NCBI GenBank assembly: GCA_029962745.1 | Contig: CM057171.1 | Location: forward strand, 3,320,682 to 3,384,681 | DNA length: 64,000 nt | Direction: 5' to 3' | DNA from: Echinometra lucunter | Lineage: Eukaryota > Echinodermata > Echinoidea > Camarodonta > Echinometridae | Shown here: positions 1 through 12,840 of the stretch, piece after piece | Layout of the letters: every line of letters starts with the position of its first letter | Numbering within the stretch: the stretch's first letter is position 1 | The notes under the pieces: model-generated | The model's input: the letters and a program-made list of their open reading frames with translations, nothing else | What the model was told of the DNA's origin: nothing | The model's database searches: none | Program-made: the position numbers and the translations under genes

Positions 1-84
1 GCTCATTTTTTCTTCATTAACGTCCATTATCTATGTACGAATGTTGTCACGTGCATAAATATGCGGACTACGCAATCTATATTC

Positions 85-440
85 TCCTTTAACCCACCCC
101 TTCTCTCTCCCCCTCTTTCACTCTCTGTCTGTCTGTCTCTCTCTCTCCCTTCCTCTGTCTCTCTGTCTCTCTTTCTTTCTCTATCCTTTCTACTCTCTTT
201 CCTTTTCCCTCTGTCATTGTCTTTCTATCTCATTTTCTTCATTTATAATCCTACTCCCTCCTTACTCCCTCTTTCCCTTCTCCAATACTTTCTCTCCTTC
301 CTGCACCCTTTGTTAGCTGTCCCCATTCTCCGAGTCCGTCTATCTCTTTCTCCATCTCTCTCTCTTTGCCCCCCCCCCCCCCCCTCTTCCCTGCCTCCCT
401 TCCTCTCAGCTCCCTTTTCTATCACTCTTGACAGCTATCG
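85..440. repeat. Pyrimidine-rich low-complexity tract (CT/TTC)
   Basis: Almost pure C/T on the + strand with a long C homopolymer near 368-383. The open frames on both strands are translated simple repeat and show no codon structure. Confidence 0.9.
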
Positions 441-2454
441 CGATCTTTGGAGTCGAGTGAGTATCATTTATTCGTCATACCAAAATGAAAGATTAAAGAG
501 GTAACAACTTTGAAGATCATTGATGATCTTTGGAACGTGGTCGTCAGAGAAGCAAATCGGGTTTGCCAAGTCCATGAAATCCAGTTTGGGGGTGATTCTG
601 ATAACCTAATGCTTTGAAATAATATTGTGAGTCCTTTTGCTGTTGATCAGAGAGGGCATAGACGTCACGTGATATGAGGGCCCGCGAACAAAAGTGGAGT
701 TAGTAGTTTGATTGATAATTTTTGTAAAATGCTATTCGCGTGATTTATCAATCGTTCCACAGACTGGAGAACCCTGTGTGATACAACTCAAGTATTGTAG
801 AAAAAAAAATTACATACGTTTTTGTATAGAAGGAGCTGTAGTAAGAAAATACCTCTTTGTTCATCAACATTTCTCATATAACAATTAAATTTCACAGATA
901 AATCACATAATTAAATTACGATCAATGAAAAAGTAAAGTAATAATACAATGATTAGAAATCAAAGTAGGGAAACAGAGTTTTTTTTTTCCAACAAATTGG
1001 ACATCAAATTTATTAATCAAATACATAAACGTGTAATTGAACATTACCTACATAATAAACTAAGAACAATGGAGTGGCTGCCTTAGCCTGCGCGTTGCGC
1101 CGCCCCCTTTTTTTTAATTTCTGATATAACTGAGAGAAATTATGATGGGACCTACATGAAAGCAAGCGTATAAAATAATAGACCCCAATGAAATGATTTG
1201 TGGTAATGAACAGAAAAGAGATTTGAATAATGACAACAGCATGGTAATGTTAAAAAGCGGGGAAAGGCAAAAAAGAACCGTGCATCGGTACGTGCTTTTT
1301 CTTTGGTTAAAATTGGATAACGTCACACTTATATCACCGTAATATGTGTGGTCAGATGGCAAACGAACAACACAGAATGTAAACAAACAGAAATATATTA
1401 TGGGATACATGGAAACAGGTTTTCACCGGGTTAGCCATTATGACACACGATCTCTTTATGATAACTCTGTAACTTTGAATACCTTTTGTGCCGTATGATT
1501 TTATATTGACACGCGCTGTTGCGATCAAAGGCGTCTGATTGGCATTTATATAGTTCGACAATCGAGCCACACTTAAAACGTCGAGGACAGACAAAAAGTA
1601 AAAGAAAGAATGTCTAGACTTTTAAAGGCTTTCGGTGACGAGTCTCTGCACTAAACATCACTCAAACATCGAGATGTATGTGGGTTTCCTCCTCGAGCTT
1701 TGCAAATAAAGAAGAAGAACTTTAACACCTTTGGCGATCAGTTTTTGCAAATTTCTGAAGAAAACGAGGTTGGTGTATATTGACGGAGTAATGTGATAGA
1801 GATGATGATGCTAGGAAGAGCATACCCTTTTGACATCCCAAATAACTGCCACTCTATGTGTCAGAGGCGTATCCATGCTCAGGTCGGTCATTGTCGGTGC
1901 CGGCGCTCACACTCCTCCTTTTTCTGCAGCCCAACCCCATGTCCCCCTGCACACACATAACAAAGAATCCCAAAATGCCTTTGATTCTACAGTGTTTTTT
2001 TTTTCTTTTTTCTTTTTTTTTTAACTAAAATACTTTGATTATATCCAGATATCCGAATCTTTGACGTTTTTTCATCGTTCCTTTTCTGTTCCATCCCTTC
2101 CGATGTTCCTCAACCCTTTTCCCCTTCTTTTCTTTTCCTTTTTAAAAATTATTTTATGAGGGGGGGGGGGGATGCGAAAATGCATTTTGCTCATCCACTT
2201 TTTTTGTTGGGGGGGGGGGGGGGCAACCACCTTCCTACCCCCTCCCCTCTCCACGCTTCCGACGCCTATGGCAGTATGTCACAGACTGAGTTCAAAAAGC
2301 GGTTTAAGGTATCAAAACGTTCAGAATGCATCTAGACATGACAGTGCTTCATTAATGTATTTCACCCGTCAATCACAAATAGTTCCAGGGTATTTCGCTA
2401 CCCCATCCCCCACCTCTCCCATTTTGTTTAATTTCTACCTGTGCTTTCTTTATT
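441..2454. other. Intergenic, no gene seen
   Basis: AT-rich sequence with many stops in all frames. It includes G homopolymers near 2161-2171 and 2210-2222 and a T-rich stretch at 1994-2022. I see no splice-bounded exon or clear TIR element. Confidence 0.6.
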
Positions 2455-2462
2455 TCTTTCCT

Positions 2463-2518
<56 letters not shown>
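2455..2518. repeat. (TTTC)n microsatellite
   Basis: About fifteen uninterrupted copies of the tetranucleotide CTTT. Confidence 0.95.
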
Positions 2519-2984
2519 GTGGGTCTGTAAGACTCTGTATGTCTGTTCTGTTCGTTTGTCGGCTTTTTTCTTTAAAATTACCATTTTTTGATATGCTCTT
2601 AGGATACTATATTTTTACAAACATCGGAAGGGGAACACCGCGGAAGGAGCATCATTCGTCTATTGTGGATGGCGTTTGGTCACATTGATGCGTGGAATAG
2701 TGCATACACGTGTTCTCTACGAGGGGAAGATGATTCCGTTGATAACAAGTCAAGTTTCATGTCGGAATATGCCTTATACCCTATATGAAATATTTGATCT
2801 CAATACGGAAAATTACGGTCAGTGGCGTTTAGGGTTACAGATTTAACAAGTTAAGATATTAAAGGCAATATGCTTTACGGAATATTTATAAGGAAATATC
2901 CTTCAGTTTCCTTTCTATCTTATTTTCTCCCTCTCTTTCATTTTTTCCTTCTTTCCTCTCTTCTTCTCTATCCATTGCCGTCTA

Positions 2985-3255
2985 GTATGTTTTTTTGCAA
3001 GATGTAGACCTTGTCTGTATTCTTTGTCTTTCCAAAATTTTATGTAGTTTTATTATGTGAAATAACATTTTATTTATTGTCATGTCTTTTGAACCCCTTT
3101 ATGTGCCAGTGTTTCGATGTGTATTGATATCATTTTCTGTCATTGTTTTTATCTATTATGTGTAATGTTGATATTTATGTACTCTTGAAATATCAGAGAG
3201 CAATCATTTTTTGTGCTTATTGCATGACAATAAATGGATTTGAATCTCTCCTAAA
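2985..3255 (+). mobile_element. Possible 3' tail of a non-LTR retrotransposon
   Basis: AT-rich untranslated-looking sequence ends in GACAATAAATGGATTTGAAT. An AATAAA followed by a short TTTGAA-type repeat is typical of CR1/L2-like 3' ends. No reverse-transcriptase frame is nearby, so at most this is a 5'-truncated copy. A similar end, AAATAAATTTC followed by (AAAC)n, closes at about 3612. Confidence 0.35.
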
Positions 3256-4461
3256 TCTTGAATTTGAAGAAATCATCACGAGATAGAACTAGTGTTACCG
3301 TTAAAGAGAAGGTTCACTTTGTTTTGAGGTACCTCTCCTTTCACTCGTCTTTCTTTATATCTTCTTGAATACTTGGTAAAATAAAATTTACGGGAAAACA
3401 ATGTCACCATGGTCACTGGTGTAAACTATACAGTATATTCCGGGACAAGCCCCCATGCGACGTATATATACTATTTGTTATATTCAGAAAGAGATTGTAA
3501 ATGATTCATGTGTCTAAAATGTATATGTTTAAAATCTATGTAATAACTGATTATGTTGTATTGTGTTGAACATGTTTGAAATAAATTTCAAACAAACAAA
3601 CAAACAAACAAAAGGAAATCCCGCAGTTTGATACCTGCTTACAGCTCCCATTCTTCGACACGGTGTTTTATCTTCATTTTTGCCCCTTTTGTATACCTGG
3701 TAATGTTGTGGAAATGATTACTGCAGGGCTCTCGGAAAGGAGAGTGTGAACACTGTTGAGGCTACCCGAGGGGTGGGGTGGGGGGGGGGGGAGCAAAGAA
3801 ACACACAAACAGACAAATATTATCTTATAACTTTGGTTTATGAAGTTGTTTCTATCTCTCTCTCTCTCTCGTGCAGTTGTTAAGGAGAACTGAAGGACAG
3901 CTATGATTAATGAATAATCGTCTTCAAGGGTTGACGTAAATACATCCGCGATCTTATTGCATTTATTATTGATGTTATTATCAACTAATGAATTATAAAG
4001 AGTTATCCTCAATATGTTCTCATGTGTTTACCGGTTCGTGTCACGTCTGTTATACTGACTAAAACACACACACAAAAGCTATTCAAAACAAATAAATACA
4101 TCGAGGATATACACATTTTTTTTTCCATCTGCTTTTATTGTATTTTATAGGATAATTGCATTGTTTGATGACATCGTCCAATTATTGATCAACTGCGTCA
4201 TTGCATAAGTTTCATCTCAGTACGATCAATAATGTTCCTGGTATGCCTAGCAAAAAGATTTATTGTTATAAAGACTCTCAAACATCATCATGATCATTAT
4301 TGAATCAAAATAGTATCAATATAGGCAAATGGTTAACATTAACTTCTTATTATCAGTATTGTGTATTCATGCCATTTCCATGTAATTGTTCACGAAAGAT
4401 TGAAAAGTTGCCAAAACTGATTTAACATAATTACGTGTATTTATACATTTTCAAGTAATGA
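3256..4461. other. Intergenic, no gene seen
   Basis: Contains an (AAAC)n tail at 3589-3612, a G homopolymer near 3778-3791 and a short (TC)n at 3855-3870. No coding signal was recognised. Confidence 0.6.
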
Positions 4462-5014
4462 TGGGTTTACACTGGGCCACGATTTCCACAATCTCCAGGA
4501 TTCGAAAAATTGTGGAGCTCAAGGATTTATTTTGCTGGGGGGGGGGGGGGGGTACCAAGTATGCTAATAATAGTTCAAAATGTTCCCGCTTTAGTTTAGG
4601 GATGGCCACAGACCTGTCTAATTACATAAGACATTGAATCATCTTTTGTTTTTTGTTCTTGGATGGTCAACGATCTCCACGATTTTTAAGAGAATCGTGG
4701 TGAGCGTGGGGGTCGTTGGGCCGAATCATGATGATGTTGAGGGAGCTAGGAGGAATCGTGATGAGCGTGACGAAAGTTTTGACAGTTTAAAATGTTGTCA
4801 CGGTTATTCCGATATGACACCAAATCTTGAGAGAGCATGATAGAACGTGGGAACCGTAGTGGAGCGTAGTACATGTGCCGCAACAGACCTTTTATACAGA
4901 GCGCAATATTCCTTATTGTGCCATCGTAGGGGATCTTGGTGAGCAAGAAAAGGTCATGAAATATATTGCGGAGCTCCATGCCTTTTTTTTAGATCGTGGC
5001 CCAGTGTTAACCCA
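4462..5014. mobile_element. Non-autonomous TIR DNA transposon, 553 bp
   Basis: The left end reads TGGGTTTACACTGGGCCACG. The reverse complement of the right end reads TGGGTTAACACTGGGCCACG. The arms agree over about 24 bp with two mismatches. The interior has repeated GATCGTGGTGAGCGTG-like words and a G homopolymer near 4539-4551, but no transposase frame. No convincing target-site duplication is visible. Confidence 0.7.
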
Positions 5015-5466
5015 GCATAAATGGGAAAAGGAAACAAAGAGATTATTAAAAGTTTGCTATAATTTCTGTTAAATTCAGGGGAATATCAAGGGTCCAGAAA
5101 GTTGATATCGATGACCGACTGTTTTAAACGAATGTAGCATGATTGATGCGTTTTCAAGTTGTCCAGTCCACTTGTGTTGCATTAATACAAAATGATAAAC
5201 TGGCCGAGTTCGGAGATACGGTGAAGGACGCGAAATGTTAGAATAGACTTTTTCAATTCAAAGAAACATTTATTTTCTTCCACTTGACTTGCAGGAGTTA
5301 ACAATCATTTTTTGTGTTCAGTTGAGTACAGTTTATACATAGTAACATAATATATTACAATAACATAAAACGTAACTCAAGGAAGAAGGCGAGGTCTCTA
5401 AAAGCGCGTGTTTGTGACGGGCTCGCCTGAACAACTTAGCGCATGGAAACACAATGACAACGTCAA

Positions 5467-5966
5467 NNNNNNNNNNNNNNNNNNNNNNNNNNNNNNNNNN
5501 NNNNNNNNNNNNNNNNNNNNNNNNNNNNNNNNNNNNNNNNNNNNNNNNNNNNNNNNNNNNNNNNNNNNNNNNNNNNNNNNNNNNNNNNNNNNNNNNNNNN
5601 NNNNNNNNNNNNNNNNNNNNNNNNNNNNNNNNNNNNNNNNNNNNNNNNNNNNNNNNNNNNNNNNNNNNNNNNNNNNNNNNNNNNNNNNNNNNNNNNNNNN
5701 NNNNNNNNNNNNNNNNNNNNNNNNNNNNNNNNNNNNNNNNNNNNNNNNNNNNNNNNNNNNNNNNNNNNNNNNNNNNNNNNNNNNNNNNNNNNNNNNNNNN
5801 NNNNNNNNNNNNNNNNNNNNNNNNNNNNNNNNNNNNNNNNNNNNNNNNNNNNNNNNNNNNNNNNNNNNNNNNNNNNNNNNNNNNNNNNNNNNNNNNNNNN
5901 NNNNNNNNNNNNNNNNNNNNNNNNNNNNNNNNNNNNNNNNNNNNNNNNNNNNNNNNNNNNNNNNNN
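5467..5966. other. Assembly gap, 500 N
   Basis: Exactly 500 N, a conventional size for a gap of unknown length. Long frames crossing it are artefacts of reading N as open. Confidence 0.98.
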
Positions 5967-7287
5967 CACTGCGAAACTATACTGATGATATTAACATTCA
6001 TCTTCAATTTGCGCCGAGTTACCTTATGTAAGTTTAAGTACAACGTAATACCTTTCGAATGAATTTTCCCGCCCCCGCAAAATGAACGTGATCTTAGATG
6101 ATTTGGACTCTTCATACATCATAAGCCTAGATTTTGATTCGGATTTCACACCGCTTACTTTGAAGTCGCCGTTCTTTATTCAATAATGGCTTGTCTGTTA
6201 ATCCCATCAGTGATTTGTAAGTGACCGTGAACTTTCATGATACCCAACACAGGATGACTGTGATGTAAAATGGAGCAACGATGTAATTATATTCACATTT
6301 TATCTGTTAATTTTGGATCAGTGCCTATATAGCTGGTACGCTAAAATTGCCTGAGTTATAATGAATTTATTTCATCTCATTCATAAAATATTTTGACCCT
6401 GAATTTCATCAGCAATAAAGTGAATTTGGGAATATCATCTTCTTCATCATCATTGTGTCCATCTTCTTGGTTATTTTAGTGGTTTATTTGCCGGGTTTCA
6501 GGTTTATATGGCGCAGTCGTAATTGTCATTAATACTGCTAATATGCCTAAGGCATACTATTTCAAATGTAGCATATGATTATGCAATGGGACTGCATGCT
6601 CTACCAATAAGTACTGACACGGTACCCCTTTTGCCCCCCCCCCCCCTCCCCCAAGTGTCGGTTTTTTTGTGGGGTAATCTATCTGATTGATGGAGCTGCT
6701 TTCTGGAAAGTCCAAACAACAAAACAGGTAACTAGGATACGTCCGGAGGAAACTCGGCCTTGGAACAATCCTATAATCGCGTAAACGAATTCGGTCTCAT
6801 TTATAGATAGAAATGGTGGGAGAGGGAGAGAGGGATAGACAGAGACAGAGAGAGTCTGAGAGAGAGAAAGACAGATATAGAAAGAGAAAGAAAGAGAGGG
6901 AGGGAGGGAGAGAGAGAGAGGGGGGGGGGGAGGGAGAGAGAGAGGGGGTTAACAGGGAAGTAAAACAATAATTATATGCAAGCAAACTAGAGCATGTATT
7001 TTCCAATCTAATCGCATTATTAAGGACATATTTTCAATACCATGAATAGGGCTAGTTAATGTTGTATCTATGTACCAGGGCTTGTACCATCGTGATGTCG
7101 GAAGTAGTCAATTTGCTTGCTACTTAATCAGCATTTGTTTGCTTACTTGGTTGTGTTAATGTGGGTAGTTGTTTACCGATTGATTGATTAATTGATTTAC
7201 TTATCAATTTCTTTCCTTTTTTCTTTATTTTGTTTGTTAACTAGTTAATTAATGTATTTATTGATTTATCTATTTTATTCATCAATA
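5967..7287. other. Intergenic; GA-rich tract at 6800-6955
   Basis: Mostly AT-rich with no coding signal. A C run lies near 6636-6646 and a GA-rich purine tract with a poly-G near 6920-6930 spans 6800-6955. Confidence 0.7.
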
Positions 7288-7519
7288 CACTCTAAAACTA
7301 AAAATAAAAAAGATACATCACCATTTGAAAGGCCCGAGCAGTGGCTACATTTTCAAAAATAATTTGTAGATTAGCACTTAGAACATGCTGAACTCAACAC
7401 AGTAAACATGATAAAGGTTAGAATCCAGTATGTATCGATATTCCATTTTGAAGATGGAGTCACTCCTCGGCCTTTTTAAATGGTGGTTTATCATGTTTGT
7501 TTTTACCATTTTTAGAGCG
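7288..7519. mobile_element. Short TIR element (MITE), about 230 bp
   Basis: Starts CACTCTAAAACTAAAAATAA and ends TTTTTACCATTTTTAGAGCG. The reverse complement of the end begins CGCTCTAAAAATGGTAAAAA. Further inside, CACCATTTGAAAGGCC on the left matches CACCATTTAAAAAGGCC on the opposite strand. The interior is non-coding. Confidence 0.6.
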
Positions 7520-7845
7520 TCCGTATCTATCTATTTTTTCATTCCTTTATTCTTTCATTTATTTATTCAATCTTTTTTTATTTCTAGGTAATTGAAAAGA
7601 AAGAAAGAAAGAAAAAAAAAAAGAAGAAAAATGTGTGCCAGGGTCTTTTACAAATGCCAGCAGATTTATATTTTCAAATTACAGCCCATTGCTTGGAGGC
7701 TAGTCTGTCGCAGTAGTTGGGAGTATGTTGCTATCTCAAGTGGGAATAAAGTGGGTGATTCGATGCCCGGGTGTGAGCAAGTTTTACATCTCTTCACAAC
7801 AGCTCCCCGGACCCTCCTACCAATCATTCACCCGATCCCCCCCCC

Positions 7846-7848
<3 letters not shown>

Positions 7849-7902
<54 letters not shown>

Positions 7903-7990
7903 CCTTCCTCCTCCCTCCTCCATCTCCCTTTATCTCTTCGGCTCTATCTTCCTCTGTCCTTCTCTCTATCTCTCTTTCTCTCTTCAAGGG
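7849..7990. repeat. (CT)n microsatellite
   Basis: About 50 bp of perfect TC dinucleotide followed by interrupted CT/CTT repeat. The overlapping frames are simple-sequence shadows. Confidence 0.95.
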
Positions 7991-8125
7991 ACACAGAAAT
8001 TTGTACGAATTAAAGGATAATTTGCACTTAACTCCTTCGTCAGTTAATTTAAGTAGGATACACGGATAAAAATTCCAACTATCAGCCCTTCTGACCTGAT
8101 GGGGCAATATCAATCTTCTCCTTTC

Positions 8126-8163
8126 TTTTTTTTTTTTTTTTTTTTTTTTTTTGGGGGGGGGGG
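8126..8163. repeat. T-run joined to G-run
   Basis: About 27 T directly followed by 11 G. Similar T(n)G(n) or C(n)A(n) junctions recur in the window (see findings). Confidence 0.95.
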
Positions 8164-9710
8164 TCGCCCCACTTTGAACATCTTACCTTCATGTTACACT
8201 GCTGTACCTGTACGCACTTGACCGACTTACTCCCCTTAACAACTCGGATCCCCTCTCCTCTGGGATCGATACCCCATTGCAACCACGGTATCACAAGTGT
8301 AAAAGTACGATGACCCCCTTATCAAAAGCAGGGCCGAGCCGTTTGTAAGTCACCGCAACTGAAGGATTGAGGGGCTTTCTTTCATAGCCATGTGAACTCG
8401 GTGTTTTGCTGAGTCTGTTGCAGAGGGTTTGTATTAGATGGCGAAAATTCACACTTGTCCGACATTGCAACACAAACCCTTTTGCTTTATTACAGGTTCC
8501 TCAATTCCCTGCGTTTTGTAAAGAGTTTTTCATTAATGAATTGTTTGTTTGTAGCAAAAGAGTATTACTGGTTTCGAATGTGAATGTTAATCAAAGAGAT
8601 GGTTTGACTGGAGTGCATTCATATTCTCTTTACTTTGAAATAAGCGGTATCAGTCCATTTGGGATTCCGTTCAATATATTAAAATTACGCTTCATTTTCT
8701 GTTCATCTCTTTTTTAAAATCAAAATGAGACATAATTTTAACACAATCACATAAACAAGAAAACAAAATCACCACCCCCTCCCCCCAAAAAAGAAAATGT
8801 TTGAAAGAATTTATTCGTATTCATGAACCGGTACATGCAATTACATGTATGTATGAGTTCTCTTGGGCAGACTGAATGGAAGTACATTTCCCATGAGCTC
8901 CTATTGGTTAATTTGGGTGATCACGTGGACAGATGCTCGTAGTAGGCGCCATATTGGTGAATACGCGGTTTTACCATTATATCAGTTCTATTTCCCCAAT
9001 ATTAACATTATCGAGTCTATTCAATGTATTGCTTACAAAAGCACATGTCTCGATTCAACTTTCTACGCTGTGAATATGTCATTTGGGGAGAACTGGCGGT
9101 ATATAAAACGTGGGTATAAACGCTGTAAAAAACGATGTAAATAAATAACTCGCGGTTAACTTGGTTATGCGCCCGATCGCTCGCAGACTGACCACCCGAA
9201 ACTCACGGGGGACATACTGTCACTGTTCGAGTCGATTGTCCAATGGAGCGCAACACAAATGGAGGGCTCTGTTCCGTTTGCTGCGTTTAATGACACGAAA
9301 TATTACCATATCTCTTTCAAGACGAGTTGTTTCCACATTGCACTATGACAAACCAAACCCTTTCAAAGGGCATAATGGCAAACCAAAACCCTGCCTAAAA
9401 TGTAGTAATGTCCTTTTGATTTCCCAATTTGCTTCCATGCATAGCTCACATAGTTTTGGATAGATACTGTGATGAATCCCTGTAACATGAATATTGTATC
9501 AAACGATGTATTTTGTTCACAAAATTCGTTAATGCGAAGTTCAAGGTCCTTCACTGATAGCACATTTCTTAAGTATATAAAAACCATCCTATTCTATAAG
9601 CTTGTTTCAAAGCTGTTCGCAAATCATGTAATGCTGTAAGTCTATTCTTGGTACTTGTCGTTGCAACCATCACGTCTGTATCTTTATAACATCTCATTTT
9701 TATAGTTACC
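8164..9710. other. No supported gene
   Basis: Mixed-composition sequence with several short open frames (up to about 100 codons on the + strand at 8406-9463). None has a recognisable domain, signal peptide or splice-bounded structure, so I do not call them. Confidence 0.5.
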
Positions 9711-9885
9711 CCCCCCCCCTTTCCCTCTATTTTTAGTGTCTTAACTCTCCACTCCACCTCTTTATCTCTCTGTCTCTGTCTCTCTCACTAAGCCTCTTCC
9801 TCGATCTAACCTATTATTTTTCATCTATATTCCCCTTCTTCCTCCTCTCTTTCAATTTTTTTTCTCCTCTCACATGTCTCACTAT

Positions 9886-9887
<2 letters not shown>

Positions 9888-9957
<70 letters not shown>
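9888..9957. repeat. (CT)n microsatellite
   Basis: About 35 copies of CT, immediately followed by the fold-back MITE at 9967. Confidence 0.95.
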
Positions 9958-9962
<5 letters not shown>

Positions 9963-9966
9963 ATCT

Positions 9967-10115
9967 GGGCCCCATTTCATAAAACTTGTTAACAATAACA
10001 ATTTGAAATAACTGTTAGAAGCTACTGAAATCCTTGCATCTGATTGGCTGAGAGCAAAATTGGCATATAAAATACGGCAATTGTTACTGATGGCAAGTTT
10101 TATGAAACCGGGCCC
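9967..10115. mobile_element. Fold-back MITE, GGGCCC/TTTCATAAAAC family, copy 1
   Basis: Begins GGGCCCCATTTCATAAAACT and ends AGTTTTATGAAACCGGGCCC, an imperfect inverted pair. It contains GATTGGCTGAGAGCAAA and CTGTTAGAAGCTACTGAAAT, both also present in the copy at 14845-14983. Non-coding. Confidence 0.75.
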
Positions 10116-10197
10116 TGATATATTCAACGTCTTCTACGTTTCTTTCCATCGGTTTCTGTTGCTTTTTATTCCCTCTTTCTTTCTTTTTTCTGTCTTT

Positions 10198-10290
10198 CTT
10201 TCTTCTTCTTCTTCTTCTTCTTCTTCTTCTTCTTCTTCTCCTTCTTCTTCTTCTTCTTCTTCCTCTTCTTTTACATTTTCTTCTTCTCTC
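10198..10290. repeat. (TTC)n microsatellite
   Basis: Trinucleotide TTC/CTT repeat with few interruptions. It gives poly-Ser and poly-Arg frames on the two strands, which are not genes. Confidence 0.95.
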
Positions 10291-10390
10291 TCTTTCTTTC
10301 TTCACAAATCTCTTTATTTCATTCTCTCTGTGTATCTCTCTTTGTCTCTCTTCTTCTCTCTGCAGGTCTCAAGGGATCAAGAGTATGTAG

Positions 10391-11667
10391 GGTAAAGTTG
10401 ACGAAGCTGTCGATGAACTTAATCGTTCGTGTATAATCTTCGTGATAACAATGGCTTTATACATCTGCTAAGATCAAGAAGAAGTACAGAACCCTAAAAA
10501 TAAAAATGATCTTTTAAAAAAAGTGCACAACCCTATGGAAAGAGCGGAAATAACGCATTATTGATACGGTTTTAAGCATGGATGTAACATGGGTTTTCAT
10601 TGTGTTCATGGCCTGCAACTGTGAAAAGAGCTTTGATGGTTTTATTTAGCCAGTTTGATTTTTTCTCGTTTGAACTTTATTTGGATTTTGAAAAAAAAAG
10701 AAAGTCAACGACTCGTTAATCTTAACGTATTCAAGGGACATGCTTCGTAATCAGCATATGAGCAGATGAGAGCCATATTTTTTGAGAAAAAGATACTCGG
10801 ATATTAATATGCCACGCTATATGGAGTTTTGTTATAGAATGCGTGACTGTGGACTATCATAGGCCGGGACTACCAGGCTCCATCCCCCGATATATTGAAA
10901 TTGAACCAGCACTGCTGATTTTATCAAGATATAGGCCCAATGGGTTCACATCTTGGCAAGAAAACGTTCAAGTACTGAATGAGAGAAAAATTCGTTTTCA
11001 TTCCATTCCCATTCCTATTAATATGATTAAGGTAAAGTTTTAGTTATTAAATTCGTTTCCTTTATACGTTAGACATGCTAGATGTTCCTTTTTGTTCCTA
11101 TTAACATGATCAAGACAAGGTTTTAGTTCTTTAAAAAATTGTTTCTTTTATACGTTAGAGGGGGGTTCTTCAATTTCTCAGGGCAGAAAAGAAGGCGCGA
11201 TAGGGCTTGTTGTATTCCTTGTGAACATCATCCACCAATGTGATTATTTAAATATTATTTGGCTTTGTCAGTGCCTTAAAGGTTTTCGAACCTTTCCCTT
11301 GTTGCATGGCAATCATAAAATCAATGTTTCTATAATGTTTCTCATCAACTGCTCCTCAAACCGCAAGGGAAATTGGTCTGAATAAGCAATGTTCTTCAAA
11401 CGAATTTCTCTTACAACGTTCGACGAGCTCAAGTAGGACGTGTTTCGAAAAGTCCCAACAGACAGAGATGTTGGCCCAGCAGAACTCTGAATATTAATTT
11501 TTCGTTGCTAACAATATTGAGAGGGAATTGGCATCCACTCCATTGCAAGTGAACTGCGACGCCTGACGCAAGGACAGTTCTGAAGTTAACATTTCAAGAG
11601 TATATTTTTCATGTTTATGTCTAGAGCATGACCATTATTTTGGTATATCAACAGACAGGGGAAACTC
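10391..11667. other. Intergenic, no gene seen
   Basis: AT-rich, with stops in all frames. Two similar segments near 11010-11050 and 11095-11140 (ATTCCTATTAATATGATTAA versus GTTCCTATTAACATGATCAA) suggest a small local duplication. Confidence 0.5.
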
Positions 11668-12722
11668 GGGGATAATTTCATAAAGCTGTTCGTAAAGTTA
11701 CAAAAGACTTTACGAACGACTTGAATATGGAAAACAAATGGTATTCTCGATCATTGTAAATCACATCACAAGTGAAATATGCAGATGTAGATTAAAGGCA
11801 TTGGCTAACATTGTTATGATTTTAAAAAATGTTGTTTTGTTACTTGAAAATGGGATAAACGTAAGGGTTATAGTGTAGAAATCACTATGAACATGACGAA
11901 CAAAGAAAGTGGACAAAATAAACAACCCCTCATTCTACCCTTCACAATGGTTCTGGTAGTCAAAAGAACATCCCGTCACTGCTATTGTCTAAAATATGTG
12001 GAACATGTGTCACATGCATATTCACCGGGAACTACATGATTAAACATAATAGCTGTGAAGGGATGTTCTTTTGACTACCAGAACCATTGTGAAGGGTAGA
12101 ATGAGAGGTTGTTTATTTTGTCCGCTTTCTTTGTCCGTCATGTTCATAGTGAATATCAGTCTGGAAGTTTCAAAGTATAATATCCACAGGTAGTATTTTT
12201 GAATATCACAAATGTGAACCAATGTTTGAAAAATATACGAGGGTCAGTTGCACAGAATAGACATAAGGACTGCGCATGCGCGTATGACTCACCTTACCGT
12301 ACTGTGTGTATTGGCGTATCACGCGGCGGGAGGCACATAACGGCATTTTCAAATTCAAGCAAAGTGGTCCTCTTAGTGATTGTCTCGTGAGACGAAGGAT
12401 AATAAAATCACTGTTTGCGTCTAACTTACACTTTTTCATATCAAATTATGGTTGGTTTCAGGGTTTTTGAGTACAAATACAATTACTCATACTACATGTT
12501 TCATCTTAGTTTGAGAATTTTTTAAATCAGCTACTCATAAAGTTAGCCAATGCCTTTAACGTTACTATTGGTTACAGACATTTATTGCGAAGTATATTTT
12601 CTGCCACAATTTAGTCCTTGTTAAAACGTCAGGAAGACTTTGGGGCATCCCATTGGCACTTAATATTCAAGTCGTTCGTAAAGTCATTGGTAACTTCACG
12701 AACAGCTTTATGAAACACCCCC
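11668..12722. mobile_element. Long fold-back (nested inverted-repeat) element, about 1.05 kb
   Basis: The outer arms, about 11668-11728 and 12665-12722, are inverted copies sharing TTTCATAAAGCTGTTCGT and GACTTTACGAACGACTTGAA. A second pair (AAAGGCATTGGCTAAC near 11793, inverted near 12545) sits inside. A third, about 93-bp, pair at 11882-11974 and 12060-12152 has only a few mismatches. Nested arms in order identify one palindromic element. No transposase is present. Confidence 0.75.
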
Positions 12723-12740
12723 CCCCCCCGACACAAAGCT

Positions 12741-12840
12741 GGGGGTGTAACATAAAAAAATACAATCAATCCATGGCAAACCACGTACTAAAGAGATACA
12801 ATTGATTGTAGGATTGATTGTATCTCTTTATGTTACACCC
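12741..12840. mobile_element. 100-bp MITE, GTGTAACATAAA family, copy A
   Basis: Starts GGGGGTGTAACATAAA and ends TTTATGTTACACCC, an inverted pair. The internal words ACGTACTAAAGAG and GATTGATTGTATCTC also pair. It lies only about 18 bp beyond the preceding fold-back element. A relative is at 14471-14566. Confidence 0.7.

Noticed and set aside
5333..6115. Long frames across N runs, here and at 40571-41222
   Set aside because: They exist only because N was read as open; no sequence supports them.
9161..9463. 100-codon + frame
   Set aside because: Basic-residue-rich but no domain, start context or splice support, and other frames are open nearby.
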